Part shown: positions 32,501-42,800 of the stretch, in pieces
Layout of the letters: every line of letters begins with the position of its first letter
Numbering within the stretch: the first letter of the stretch is position 1
Origin: Spirogloea muscicola
Taxonomy: Eukaryota; Streptophyta; Zygnematophyceae; Spirogloeales; Spirogloeaceae
Length of the DNA: 64,000 bases
Assembly: GCA_009602725.1 (NCBI GenBank)
Contig: WELB01000005.1
Span: 333,033-397,032, forward strand
Direction of reading: 5' to 3'
Program-made: the position numbers and the translations under genes
The notes under the pieces: model-generated
Databases searched by the model: none
Told to the model about the DNA's origin: nothing
Seen by the model: only the letters and a program-made list of their open reading frames with translations

Positions 32501-34454
32501 GCCCTTTCGAACTTGAAACGCCCTGTGGATCTTCTACTTGTTTGAGGTCCTTCCAAGGCACAACCTCTTATCTGCTGCGGGTGAGGCGTATGGTGTGCAG
32601 GCCTGGCTGGAGACGGGAGAGTTGCTGGTGAAGTCAGACTTCGGCGCAGCCCTTAAGGCTTTCCAGCGGGTGACTTCCTGAACGCTGTTGTTGACCTGTT
32701 TATTCCATCTCTTGTCCGACGATTTTCGCCTTGCTTGGCTGTGCGAGCATGACAAATCCACTGGCAAGAGGTAACCCTCATTACTGACCAGTACGCCTAA
32801 ATTTTGTCGGCTTTGATACGAATAGATGATCAATCTGGTAGAGTCCTTCTCGTTGATGGCAGGCCAGGGAGCTCTTGCAGAGCAGGAATCGGCCAGTCCC
32901 GTCAGCCCTACTAAATAACATAGGAGTGCTCCTCTATGAGTATCACGAGTACCAGGTACATCTAAAGAAGCTGCTCATGAAATTGTGGCTAGTCTATCTG
33001 AGTATGACCTCTTGCAAAGAGTGCTATATTGATTTCTTCTTGATCTTTCTTAATTTATTTCTTACTTAATTTCCTCATAAGTTTCTGTCCTCAGCAAGCA
33101 AGAGATGCATTTTTGGAAGCACTGGGGCCAGGCCCGTGGACTGCTGCTACCACAGGGCAGACTTCAAGCGACAGGGCTGAGGAGAAGGAGGATGCTAGTC
33201 ATATTGAAGAAGTTCCTCTGGAGAAAGTGACGACCATTTTCAATCTGGCACGGCTTCATGAAAAGAGCCATGACTTGGAGCAGGCGCAGAGGCTATACAG
33301 GATGATTCTCAGCAAGGTTAGCTTGAAGATGCTGAAGAACACTAGTACAGCACATAACTGTTTTCTGTCTTGGCAATGGTGGCTTTGATTGGACTTATCA
33401 TCACTCTGCAATAATCTAATTTTTCTGCAGTACCCAAAGTATGTGGACTGCTACCTCCGACTGGGGGTCATAGCATTCGCAAGCAAGCGGATTGTGGAAT
33501 GCCTTCGCCTGGTAAGTCCCATTTAATACCTCTGGCCATTGATCTGTATCTACTTGTTAGAATCAAGGTCAGCATCACCTCATGCATAGCATGTGCTCGT
33601 GTTATGCATGGCAGATTGGTGACACTCTCAGGCTTGATGAAAACAACCTGAATGCATTATCTCTGAGAGCCATGGTTGAGATGGAGCGCGGAGAGTGGAT
33701 ACAATCCAAAGACACACTTAAGCATATCCTCAAGCTCACGAACAACGATGATGCTCATGCGACAGTGGCTTTGGTGAGGAGCCACTGTAGCCATGCTGGT
33801 AATGATTTAGGACTCTGTCCTACTCGCCAATGTAAGCTGAAGTCTACGATTCTTAGTACTCTGTCCCACTCGCCAATGTAAGCTGAAGTCTACGATTCAT
33901 ATACTTGGCGTTGAGGTGATGTTGCAGGGCAACTGGAATTATTACACAGCCCTTCGCGAAGGGAAGCATGGGCCAGACCACCTCCTTCTGCACCTGGGCA
34001 AGGCTCAAGAGTATTACCACAAGGTTTGCAAGACAGTAATTCCTTACTGAGGGCCATTATGTCCTTGCACAAGCATGTTTCAATAATCATGAGCAGTTTG
34101 TGGGGTCAGCACCAATGCCAAGACTCTCATACTCGGCTGTCCTTGCCAGGTGCTTGTGAGGAATCCTGGGAACATTTATGCAGCAAACGGATTGGCCTGC
34201 ATTTTTGCCGAGCGGGACCAGATTGACCTCGCGAAGGAACTGCTAACTCAGGTCCGCTTGTTGCTTGCCTGGTTGCTAAAATGTAGATGTGAGCACATGC
34301 TTGCAAGCAAAGTTCAATGACCAATTGCCGTCGGTTATGTGTGCAGGTCCAAGAGGCTGCTGCTGGCAGCAAGGCGCTTGAGATGCCAGAAGTGTGGGTG
34401 AATTTGGCCCACTGCCACCTTGCCAAGGGCGACCATACCTTGGCTATCAAGATG
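29581..34454 (+). CDS. CTR9: CTR9, TPR subunit of the Paf1 complex (3' end missing)
   Basis: Eighteen exons join in phase: 29581-29803, 29938-30132, 30510-30661, 30865-30918, 31102-31245, 31356-31419, 31559-31773, 31932-32016, 32136-32236, 32397-32489, 32601-32669, 32863-32955, 33095-33316, 33431-33511, 33615-33773, 33928-34023, 34150-34251 and 34347-34454, giving 752 residues. CTR9 is the TPR scaffold of the Paf1 complex, which travels with RNA polymerase II and promotes histone H2B ubiquitination and H3K4 methylation. Matches to plant CTR9/VIP6 include REYFKQGRMDAFLEF, VKYERIAILYALGA, AEALVALGMLDLQ, HYFFTGQHAMVEQL, KVTTIFNLARLHEK and PEVWVNLAHCHLAKGDH. The sequence stops matching at a donor-like ATG|GTGACT six bases before an N at 34461. 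The last TPRs and the coiled-coil tail are therefore absent from the assembly. The conserved segment normally ahead of REYFKQG is not evident. Confidence 0.93.
33811..33901 (+). repeat. Tandem 45-base duplication in a CTR9 intron
   Basis: Two adjacent copies of a unit containing CTCGCCAATGTAAGCTGAAG differ at about three bases, within the intron after exon 15. This looks like a recent local duplication or an assembly artefact. Confidence 0.85.
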
Positions 34455-34460
34455 GTGACT

Positions 34461-34461
34461 N
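34461..34461. other. Single N joining two truncated genes
   Basis: The base before it belongs to CTR9 (exon 18 plus donor). The bases after it belong to the first visible exon of ALKBH1 with no start codon. The single N therefore stands for a gap of unknown size, probably one to several kb. Confidence 0.8.
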
Positions 34462-36575
34462 CGCGCCGCCGCCGGCGCCTGCCTGCTGCCCGCCGGCGCC
34501 AGCGGCGGCCCCTGGCCCGTCTACGGGCTCGCCGGCCACCCCGGTGAGGCCCGGAACGACGACCACGGACCCATGATATTCTAACGGGAGAATTGGGACT
34601 TCGAGACGGCGCGTGGGGTCCACAAATCATGGTTGAGCTTGTACAAGTTCAGGGCTTAGGGCTCTTCGCGTTGCCCGCCCAGCTGCCACGCCAGCCGCCG
34701 CTGCTGGCGCTGTTGCAGCCGCCAGGGCTCGCGCTCCGAGGCGCAGAATTGGCATTTCCTCTCAGGAACAGCTTCAGGACCTTATAGCATGGACTGTTGG
34801 GGGTAATTTTGGACTTACTGTGTGTGATTAATCGTGAACCTGTAATATTTATCTGTACTATGGTAGCCGGAGCTTGCCGCTGGCGCTCTCAGGCTACTCT
34901 GTGAGCGCCAGACTCACGCTGCCTCGTGTGCCACCGTCACTGCAGGCTTCTACTTCATCCCGCGTGCGCTCGGCCCAGCCGAGCAGCTGAAGTGGATTCA
35001 AGCCAGCCTCTCGACACTGCTCGAGCCACCGAACCGGACCAACCACAGCGCACTGCATGGCGAGCTTCCGGGCCTCTGGGAGGCCGCTCAGCAGGGCCTC
35101 TTTCTCAACGAGGACTTGGGCAAGAACAAAGGCGCGGAGGCTCGCCACTGCAGTGCTTGCTCGAGTCACCCAGAGGACGCAGAGGTAGAGCTGCGCAAGG
35201 CTGGTGTCTGCGGCAGTGGCCCCGCTGCGGAAAGTGATGTGTGCCGCCCCTTGCACATGGGCGAGTGCGGGGACGAGGACCGCTGCGGTGGCCCATGCGC
35301 ACCCGTGGCTGCCGACCCTGCCGACCTTGCCGGCAGCCGACACGACCGACGGCGGCGTGCCAACCAGTGCTGGCTGACAGACTGCGGGCAGCAGCACGCC
35401 GTCTCTGGTGCCTCGTTGCTCCGGCGGCTGCGATGGGCCACGATCGGCATCCAGTTCGACTGGTCCAATGTGAAGCCCCCTCTCTTTGTGAAGCCCTTCT
35501 GTTTGACACATCACATATTGAGTCTTGAGTATATAGCCTTATCACTTCATCTCAATATGCAGCTCAGGTAGAAGAAATCAATTTGCTGCTATGAGTGGCA
35601 GATATCCTCGTTGTGTATGCGCGGCCACCATGTGACTCTAAGTCAATGCTTCTGACAGAGGCAGTATGACCACACTATGCCACACCGGCCCATCCGCAAG
35701 GATCTTGTGGCGCTGGCGGCAAGGCTTGCGTGTCCTGCCCTGCCTCCTGGGTCTACCTTCAGGGCGGAGGCAGCTATCATCAACTTTTACAGCGAAGGTT
35801 GGCGAGCACTGCAGCTACTGCTGCCACAGCTACGGGATGCAAGCAGCTCCTTGGAGCTGCATGGTTGACTGCTCAGGAGCTGGCTCCAACCACAGGCCAG
35901 CTCACTATCAGTGTCAGACCTGATGAGCACAGCCCCGTTTTTGCCCGTTGCTGCTGCTTCACCGGCCAGGGGACATGCTCGGTGGCCACCTCGACGACAT
36001 GGAGGTCGACCTCTCTCTGCCGATTGTCAGCATCAGGTCATTGCCAGCCTAGCACTCCACATCTACACTTTCGTGGTGCCTGGAGGTATGCTTATTGCTT
36101 AGCCAATGCATTGCGGCACGTTTTGGAGCGGCTTACTGCAGCCACAAAGTAGTAGGACTTGAGGTATGACACCTAGTTTGTTGCTCCGTGCAGCTTGGGC
36201 TGCACAGCCGTCTTCCTTCTCGGTGGACCGTCCCGAGAGGATAACCCCTTGGCAATGCTGCTGCGCTCGGGTGACGTGGTGCTGATGGCTGGCCCTGCTC
36301 GCTTGTGCTACCACGGTGAGGCGCCCTGCTTTCTTAGGTGGTCCATGGCGCATGTTATGCAGCCTCGCTTGCTGGCCACCAATGGACGCCCAACCCTGAT
36401 CGCGTCAGGGATGCTTGCAGGGTTGCCGCGCATCTTCAGTGGTGGTGGCAGCGGCAAGGAGGCCCTTCTGCCAGCGCTCCTTGAGGAGTTACAGAAACCT
36501 GGAATGTGGCCAGTGGCGGACTATATTCACTCGGCACGAATAAACATCAATATCCGGCAGGTCAATCCGGGTTAG
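34462..36575 (+). CDS. ALKBH1: ALKBH1-like 2-oxoglutarate/Fe(II) dioxygenase (5' end missing)
   Basis: Exons 34462-34543 (partial), 34946-35469, 35659-35797, 35970-36036, 36194-36315 and 36421-36575 join in phase to 362 residues. It matches plant ALKBH1-like proteins, which demethylate modified DNA or RNA bases by an Fe(II)/2-oxoglutarate reaction in nucleus and organelles. Visible are VYGLAGHPGFYFIPRALGP, NRTNHSALHGELPGLW, LLRRLRWATIGIQFDWSN, AEAAIINFYSEGDMLGGHLD with the HxD metal pair, the distal His in LCYHGLPR, and the 2-oxoglutarate Arg region ARININIRQV. Between ALHGELPGLW and LLRRLRW lies an insertion of about 90 residues with about ten cysteines that plant homologues lack; an unspliced intron there is possible. 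The last intron (36316-36420) is 105 bases and stop-free. Confidence 0.92.
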
Positions 36576-39500
36576 GTCTTGCAGAGCCTAGGTGAGGCGC
36601 CCATTTCTGCTCGCCTCTCTCAGTGAGAGCCGTGGAGAACAGACGTCTGCTACCCACGCCAGTTGTGTTGGGTATTTGCTGAAGTCTAATCAACGTATTG
36701 CTATTTCGGTGTGATAAGCCAAGCAATGCCATCCTTGATGGCTGTCAGCCGGGACAAGGGAGCTGAGAAGCGCCATCCCTCCTCATACCTGATTAAGCTT
36801 GAGGCTTGACAACGATGCCCAGGACTTGTGCCTAGCAAACATAAGCATGCAGTGCACAAACAAGCTTATAAGCTCCACACACCTGACATGTTTTCAATTG
36901 AAACAAACAACCACCAGACAAGAAGCATGCATTGGCATCAAGTTACACAATCACTACAGCTGTCTCCTGCTATGTTGACATATGGTAACGTACTGGACCA
37001 TGTGAGACAACATTTTCAAGTTGAATGAGTGATGCTTCAGCTACAACTTCTCACGCTCACAACCCTTGTTTTCAAAAAGCTCTGGTATTATACTCATCGC
37101 CTCACAAACTTATTCATGAAGCGGTGCTGAGCCCTTGTGAAGCAGATCAACCGCCTCATGTCAAGAATCACAAAGCTAGCTAGAACTGCGGTAATTGCTA
37201 GAAGAGAAGCTCGAGAGGGGAAACAGGTTCAGGCTACATCGGTTGTCAAGGTCGAGACCCTAATGTCTTGGGACTCTGCATGTGCTGCATGGAACCTTCG
37301 CACAAAGTGCAAGTCAGAGTTGCTGGTGGGTGCCTGATGCCGAGGATGACCATGAGCGTCAGCATTCTTCCATTCCAGATCACTGAATGAGTATTGCGCA
37401 ACGTCTATTGAGTAAGAAATAGCAAATAACAACGAAGGGATGGTTTGTGCCAAGATATAGCACAGGTCTGTATTTTCCTTGGTTTTGGATGGAAATTTAT
37501 ATACATAGGTGAAATCCGACTGCTAAAAGGTGTAGCGGCATGAGGGAGTGACGTTGAGCGCGACATCGAGGAGCAAGAGAGAAGGCGCGCGTGAAATGAA
37601 AGGGTGGCCAATTGAGCCAATACAGTGCCCAGGTAGAAGCGAGTGCAAGGCGGGCAGGGCTGGCAGCCCAGTGTTGCTGGGATCTTTTCCGCCCTCTTCT
37701 TCTTTTGGTTCGCACATGCTGGCTAGACGTCATTGAGCGCCCACTTGCTGTATTCTTGGAGAATGGTATCCTGCCACTTGTGCCGACTGGCTCTTTCAGA
37801 CCTTGTACATTCCTTTCCTCAGACTGGAATCAGGGAGCTGATCCAGCTGCGGCGACGCGCGCGTCGCCGCGCCAGCATGGCGCATGTGGGCGGCGCGCAT
37901 GGCGACCGCGGCGCCGGTCGTCCCGCCGGGGGGTTCTGCATGCATGGCGGCCGGGGCGCTGATCAAGGTCGATCGGGCGATGGGGACGGGGGAATTAGGC
38001 CAGTGGGAAGAGAGGAAAAGGAGAGGAAAAGCACGCGAAATACAAAGCTGTTACAAATTGAGGCGATGGCTGTGAGAGGCCAGCCCAAAGGAATGGACAA
38101 GGGTCTGAATTGGCCGGAAGGCGCAATGAACAGGAACCACTCTCGTGACTTCGGCCCTTCCAGACTTTGTTTCAGTCCCTTCGGCCCTTTGGACCTTGTC
38201 CATTCATCCTGGGCTCGCTTTTCCACAAGCCCGGCCCCTTCGGAAGAAACGTTTTTGTGAAGATGAGCTCACTTCTTTGGGCTGGCCTCTCGCCGCCACT
38301 GCCTTCCACTGGAAGAGCTGCGAATGGACGCTCAAAGGAAGTGGGGTGTTCCGAGTGGGAAGGGTAGGGAGGAGGCGGCGAAGGTGCGGGCGAGGAGGGA
38401 GGGGCCGGGAGGTGGGTGGGAGGNNNNNNNNNNNNNNNNNNNNNNNNNNNNNNNNNNNNNNNNNNNNNNNNNNNNNNNNNNNNNNNNNNNNNNNNNNNNN
38501 NNNNNNNNNNNNNNNNNNNNNNNNNNNNNNNNNNNNNNNNNNNNNNNNNNNNNNNNNNNNNNNNNNNNNNNNNNNNNNNNNNNNNNNNNNNNNNNNNNNN
38601 NNNNNNNNNNNNNNNNNNNNNNNNNNNNNNNNNNNNNNNNNNNNNNNNNNNNNNNNNNNNNNNNNNNNNNNNNNNNNNNNNNNNNNNNNNNNNNNNNNNN
38701 NNNNNNNNNNNNNNNNNNNNNNNNNNNNNNNNNNNNNNNNNNNNNNNNNNNNNNNNNNNNNNNNNNNNNNNNNNNNNNNNNNNNNNNNNNNNNNNNNNNN
38801 NNNNNNNNNNNNNNNNNNNNNNNNNNNNNNNNNNNNNNNNNNNNNNNNNNNNNNNNNNNNNNNNNNNNNNNNNNNNNNNNNNNNNNNNNNNNNNNNNNNN
38901 NNNNNNNNNNNNNNNNNNNNNNNNNNNNNNNNNNNNNNNNNNNNNNNNNNNNNNNNNNNNNNNNNNNNNNNNNNNNNNNNNNNNNNNNNNNNNNNNNNNN
39001 NNNNNNNNNNNNNNNNNNNNNNNNNNNNNNNNNNNNNNNNNNNNNNNNNNNNNNNNNNNNNNNNNNNNNNNNNNNNNNNNNNNNNNNNNNNNNNNNNNNN
39101 NNNNNNNNNNNNNNNNNNNNNNNNNNNNNNNNNNNNNNNNNNNNNNNNNNNNNNNNNNNNNNNNNNNNNNNNNNNNNNNNNNNNNNNNNNNNNNNNNNNN
39201 NNNNNNNNNNNNNNNNNNNNNNNNNNNNNNNNNNNNNNNNNNNNNNNNNNNNNNNNNNNNNNNNNNNNNNNNNNNNNNNNNNNNNNNNNNNNNNNNNNNN
39301 NNNNNNNNNNNNNNNNNNNNNNNNNNNNNNNNNNNNNNNNNNNNNGGGGGGGGGGGGGGGGGGGCAACGCTCACCGCCGCTGCCGCAGTCTGCAGTTGTG
39401 CCCTCCGCCTTGTCGAGGCAAAGATCGCCTTTGGAAGCCGCCGCTGAGGCCTGCGCAGCGCCGTAGTGTGCCATCGAGGCCAGCGGAGCTGTGGATCGGA

Positions 39501-39590
39501 GTTCGCAGCCGTCCTAGACAACACCCTGCAGCAGGCTACTGCACATAATTGACCCCACATAAGCGTCACAGTGTGCAAGGCAAGCGGAAT
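36576..39590. other. Spacer with long assembly gap and tail repeats
   Basis: No recognisable gene. Positions 36600-37700 are AT-richer and unique-looking. From 38050 to 38340 there are dispersed tail repeats. Positions 38424-39345 are 922 Ns, ending in a 19-base G homopolymer. The remaining 226 bases before 39591 are GC-rich and should hold the promoter of the secreted-protein gene. Confidence 0.6.
38050..38340. repeat. Opposed tail-repeat copies
   Basis: A minus-oriented copy (GAGGCCAGCCCAAAGGAATG, 38076-38095) is followed by plus-oriented fragments (GGACCTTGTCCATTCATCC near 38191, and GGGCTGGCCTCTCGCCGCC near 38279). The arrangement is an imperfect inverted pair around about 90 bases. Confidence 0.7.
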
Positions 39591-40225
39591 ATGGCCATGT
39601 GCTTGGACTTCGACATGGGGCGTGCGAGGAAGCACGGCGGCGCCACGCTCCTGATGTTCGTTGCGGTGGCGGCATTGATACTCGCAGCACCGACCAGTAT
39701 GGTTCTTTACCTGTACAAGCAGCGCCTCTTCTTGGTGATCATCCTGCTGCTAACGTACATGAAGGCCTTTTGCTTGGGAGCAAGCAGCGCTGACAGCTTG
39801 CTGGATGAACAGGTCAAGCGCTTGCCGCAGCTGGACCAACTGAGGCACACCCACCAGCTCCCGTGCCAGCCCCGGCTCCGGCACCAGCGCCTGGTCCACA
39901 CCATATGCCGACATCGCACGACTATGAGTATGGCGGCGGGGGCTATGGCGGGGGCGATGGGGGAGGCTACAACAATGATGACGAGGAACGTGACCGAGAA
40001 GACAGGGACAGGCGCGACAGGGATGGCGGTCGTCATCATCACGACTACGGTGGTTGGCGTGAGGCCTCAGCTGGCGTGCCATCGCCAGCTCCAGCTCCAA
40101 CTCCAGCTCCAGCTCCAGCTCCAGCTCCAGCTCCAGCGCCAAATAGTAATGCGACGGACTATGATCATAATCACAAGGGCGGCAAACATCACGATGGCCA
40201 CTGGCGCAAGCTGCTCCAAGTCTAA
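39591..40225 (+). CDS. Small secreted Pro/Ala- and His/Gly/Asp-rich protein
   Basis: Two exons, 39591-39696 and 39813-40225, join in phase to 172 residues. A signal peptide or single membrane anchor is evident: RARKHGG, then LLMFVAVAALILAAPTS, with likely cleavage near PTSQA. The mature part has two PA-repeat blocks (PVPAPAPAPAPG; a longer TPAPAPA run at about residues 137-150). They flank a low-complexity block of Tyr/Gly (YEYGGGGYGGGDGGG), Asp/Arg and His (GRHHHDYGG). A His-rich C-terminus (DYDHNHKGGKHHDGHWRK) follows. PA/SP repeats are typical of hydroxyproline-rich wall glycoproteins, and the His/Asp blocks suggest metal binding; both are inference. No enzymatic domain is visible. I do not recognise a named family. 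Confidence 0.7.
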
Positions 40226-41289
40226 GAGACCTCGGCGATCGGTCTGCAAGCTTCTTTGCCGCTTGCATGCTGGCTAGCTTCAGACGACTCTCTTACATCG
40301 ATGGCTGTAATCTCTTGGCTGTGTCCTCAAGCGCCTTGAACCTGTGCAATTCAGCTCTATGGCTGCAATATGGGAAAGATTGCTCATGAAGGATGGGGCT
40401 CGTCTCATGACTGCATCTTCATGCAGGGTCCCAGGTGATCCCGACAGTAAAAAGACCGTGTACACTGCCAATGATTGCTTGTGCAACTGCCTCGGCAGAC
40501 CCGGCTACTTAAGAGAGGGCTTGGACAACATTCCTGCTGGCTGCTTTGAGAGTTGGCATTGATGTCGCAGACTGTGAGCGCAAGGAAATTCAAGCAAGTA
40601 CTTTCTGCCCGAGACACTTGCAGGCTTGCGAGTGGCTATAAATAGATATTGACACTAGACGACGGAAGCGGCCGCACGTATAGCTACGGGCCATGTATGC
40701 GGGCTTCCATGTAAAGTTGCCCACAATCAACTGAATCTGTGATGGCTTCAGATTCTAAATTTTCGTTCCGGAGCTATTCTAGATCACGCACATGAACATT
40801 CTTGTATTGCACGTTCACGAGCACCTCTCCATATTCTCGGTGGTCACACAAGCATATTGTACTCGTGAATTGGCCTCAGCATGTCCTTAAGCAGCCACTG
40901 TGCTACCGACGAGCAGTTCTGCACTTGGGGAGTGAGTGCACGTATTTGAGCTGCGCCAAGATGGGGTCTGTCGCCTGTACTAGGAAAGCTTTGCTTTACT
41001 CATAAGCGAGGCCAATGGCTTCTGTGGCAATTCTCAGGCTGGTCGGAGTCGTGAATTGCTCACTTGAGGATATGCTAGCTGTAACATTCCCTCCGTTTGG
41101 AAGTACCAACGGTACCGGTACCTTCACTCCAATGTATGAGTAGCTAAGTACGGTCCGAGGCCCCGGGCACCGTACGGCGTCAGCGTGGGCCACCTCCCTG
41201 AAGCGGCTTCGTGCTGCTCACCAGAGGCGCCCCAGTCTCTCTGACCTGAGGCTGCTTAGCAGGGGTTACTGAGTGCTTCGTAGCTGCTT
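40226..41289. other. Noncoding spacer after the secreted-protein gene
   Basis: AT-moderate, unique-looking sequence that presumably contains the 3' UTR. No frame resembles a known protein. A small palindrome ACGGTACCGGTACC lies near 41110. Nothing else stands out. Confidence 0.5.
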
Positions 41290-41580
41290 CGTTTCTTTTC
41301 TGTGCTTGTTGTTCTTCGTACTTCCCCTGGCCCTTTCTCGTCCTTTGTTCATTTTTTTCTGGGCTGGCTTTTTCCAGCCCCTATCCTCAATGGGCGAGCC
41401 CTTCTCCCCTGTGTGCCGCGCACCAGGCTCCGGCACAAGAGTGGCGCTTGGGGCAGCGCACCGGTCCCCTGGATACGGAACCCCATTCGTCACGCCCGCC
41501 CCTCCAGGGGTGGACCTTGGGGCTACACTCGTCACAGCCTCGCGGGAGGGGTGGCAGGTGAAGCGTATTAGAGTAGGCCG
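41290..41580 (+). repeat. Tail-repeat fragment with GGGCTGG hairpin
   Basis: Contains TTCTGGGCTGGCTTTTTCC then AGCCCC: a 7-bp stem GGGCTGG/CCAGCCC around a T-rich loop. It is followed by AATGGGCGAGCCC as in the copy at 63190-63330. Confidence 0.7.
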
Positions 41581-42165
41581 AGGCTAGCCTCATCAGTCGG
41601 ACCAGTGACGCCCAGTGAGGCACACAGCCCTGCTGCTCCCTGCTGCCGCAGCCCTCGCCGCAGCCCGTCTTCGCTCCATGCTGCACAAGCCATCGGCGCA
41701 GCCCTTTGCTGCGGTCCACCGCCGGCTCTCTGTAAAGCTTGCGGCTGCGCCCCATGGGGGAAGTGCTGCTGACTCGTGACCCTCAGTAGAGTCACTGCTG
41801 GTGGTGCCTCGGGGTAAGACTTCCGCAGTGCTGTGCGCTGACGCTTCATTTTGTGGTAAGGTCTGTACACACAGTCAAGGGTCCTGCTTGGGGTTGGTCA
41901 TAGGAGCTGTTTGGGGCACACCCTCCTACACAGTGAAGTGCCAGCGCACACAGCGCAGCGGAAGTCTTACCCTGAGGCACGGCCAGCAGGCCGCAACCGA
42001 CTGAGGATCAGCAACTGTCCGCATGGCAGGGCCACGGTACTTGCAAAGAGCCAGCAGTGGACCGCAGCGACGGGCTGCGGCAACGGGCTGCAGAGCAGGC
42101 AGCAGCAATGGTGTGCCTCTCACTCTGGGCCTCACTGATCCGAACTCAAGCAAGACGCTCTTACT
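41575..42165. repeat. Large imperfect foldback (inverted repeat)
   Basis: The arm at about 41575-41845 read backwards matches 41936-42165 at roughly 70-75 per cent. Shared blocks include GGAAGTCTTACC with GAGGCAC, then AGTGGACCGCAGC or GGTGGACCGCAGC, GGGCTGCGG and GTGTGCCTCACTGGGC. The spacer is about 90 bases. The foldback sits directly upstream of the LINE-like 3' end at 42202. Confidence 0.7.
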
Positions 42166-42201
42166 CTGACGGCCACGGCAGCTGCACACCCGGGCACCCT
42201 C

Positions 42202-42800
42202 GTGCCCACATACGCCCGACGACACCACGCTGGTGGGTCAGCCCGAGGAAGTCGTTGCCGCCTTCGCCACCCTTCAGCAGCAGCTGGGCGGCACTGGCCT
42301 GAGGTCGGCCTGGCGGCCCGTGGCAACGAGCGTAAGTATGCCGATCACCCTGCTGGTAATGCTTTCGCGGCGATTGCGGTCGACGTCCACGGGCCTTTCG
42401 GCAGTCGCTGGCTGGACCACCTGCAGCGGCTGTCCCGGCAGGCCGTCGATCGGCGGCCAGGTCAGCAAGTGGAGCTGCCCGGCTCTAACGCTGCCGGCTC
42501 GCTTGCCCAGGTCTTCCGCATGCGGCTGTCAGTCTCCTTCCAGCGCTCCCTGGCTCACGCAGTCCACTTGCGAGCAGGCCGCGTTATGGCTCCTGCTTCT
42601 GGGGCTAGTAGCGGTGCCTCTTTTCCAGCTGCAAGTCACTCCGACTTGCTGCCGCTCACTCGTGGTCACTAAGCTTCCATCTGCGGCAGTCTCGTGCATT
42701 AGCTGTGTGCTTAGGCGCCTTCTCGGCTCTTTGGACCTTGTCCATTCCTTCTGGGCTGTCCTTTCCCACTCCTGGAAGCGTCGTATCCCCTGACACACCT
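42202..42800 (+). mobile_element. LINE-like 3' end: C-terminal coding part plus tail (copy A)
   Basis: An open frame to the stop at 42672 encodes a C-terminal segment found in several copies here. It reads ERKYADHPAGNAFAAIAVDV, HGPFGSRWLDHLQRLSRQAV, GSLAQVFRMRLSVSFQRSLA, HAVHLRAGR and finally SDLLPLTRGH-stop. The noncoding tail continues with GGACCTTGTCCATTC and TGGGCTGTCC. Only the 3' part is present, as expected for 5'-truncated non-LTR retroelements. The coding segment resembles the region downstream of reverse transcriptase in green-algal LINE-type elements, but no RT or endonuclease domain is in the window, so the class is inferred. Confidence 0.5.

Noticed and set aside
34894-35514. A 206-codon minus-strand frame opposite ALKBH1 exon 2
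   Set aside because: The sense strand carries clear ALKBH1 motifs. The antisense frame is a by-product of GC-rich codon use.
38145-39635. Frames of up to 487 codons across 38424-39345
   Set aside because: They span 922 Ns. The flanks are dispersed repeats and GC-rich sequence.
40067-40277. Leu-Gln and Trp-Ser repeat frames over 40080-40140
   Set aside because: Shadow frames of the CCAGCT hexamer that encodes the Pro-Ala repeat of the secreted protein.
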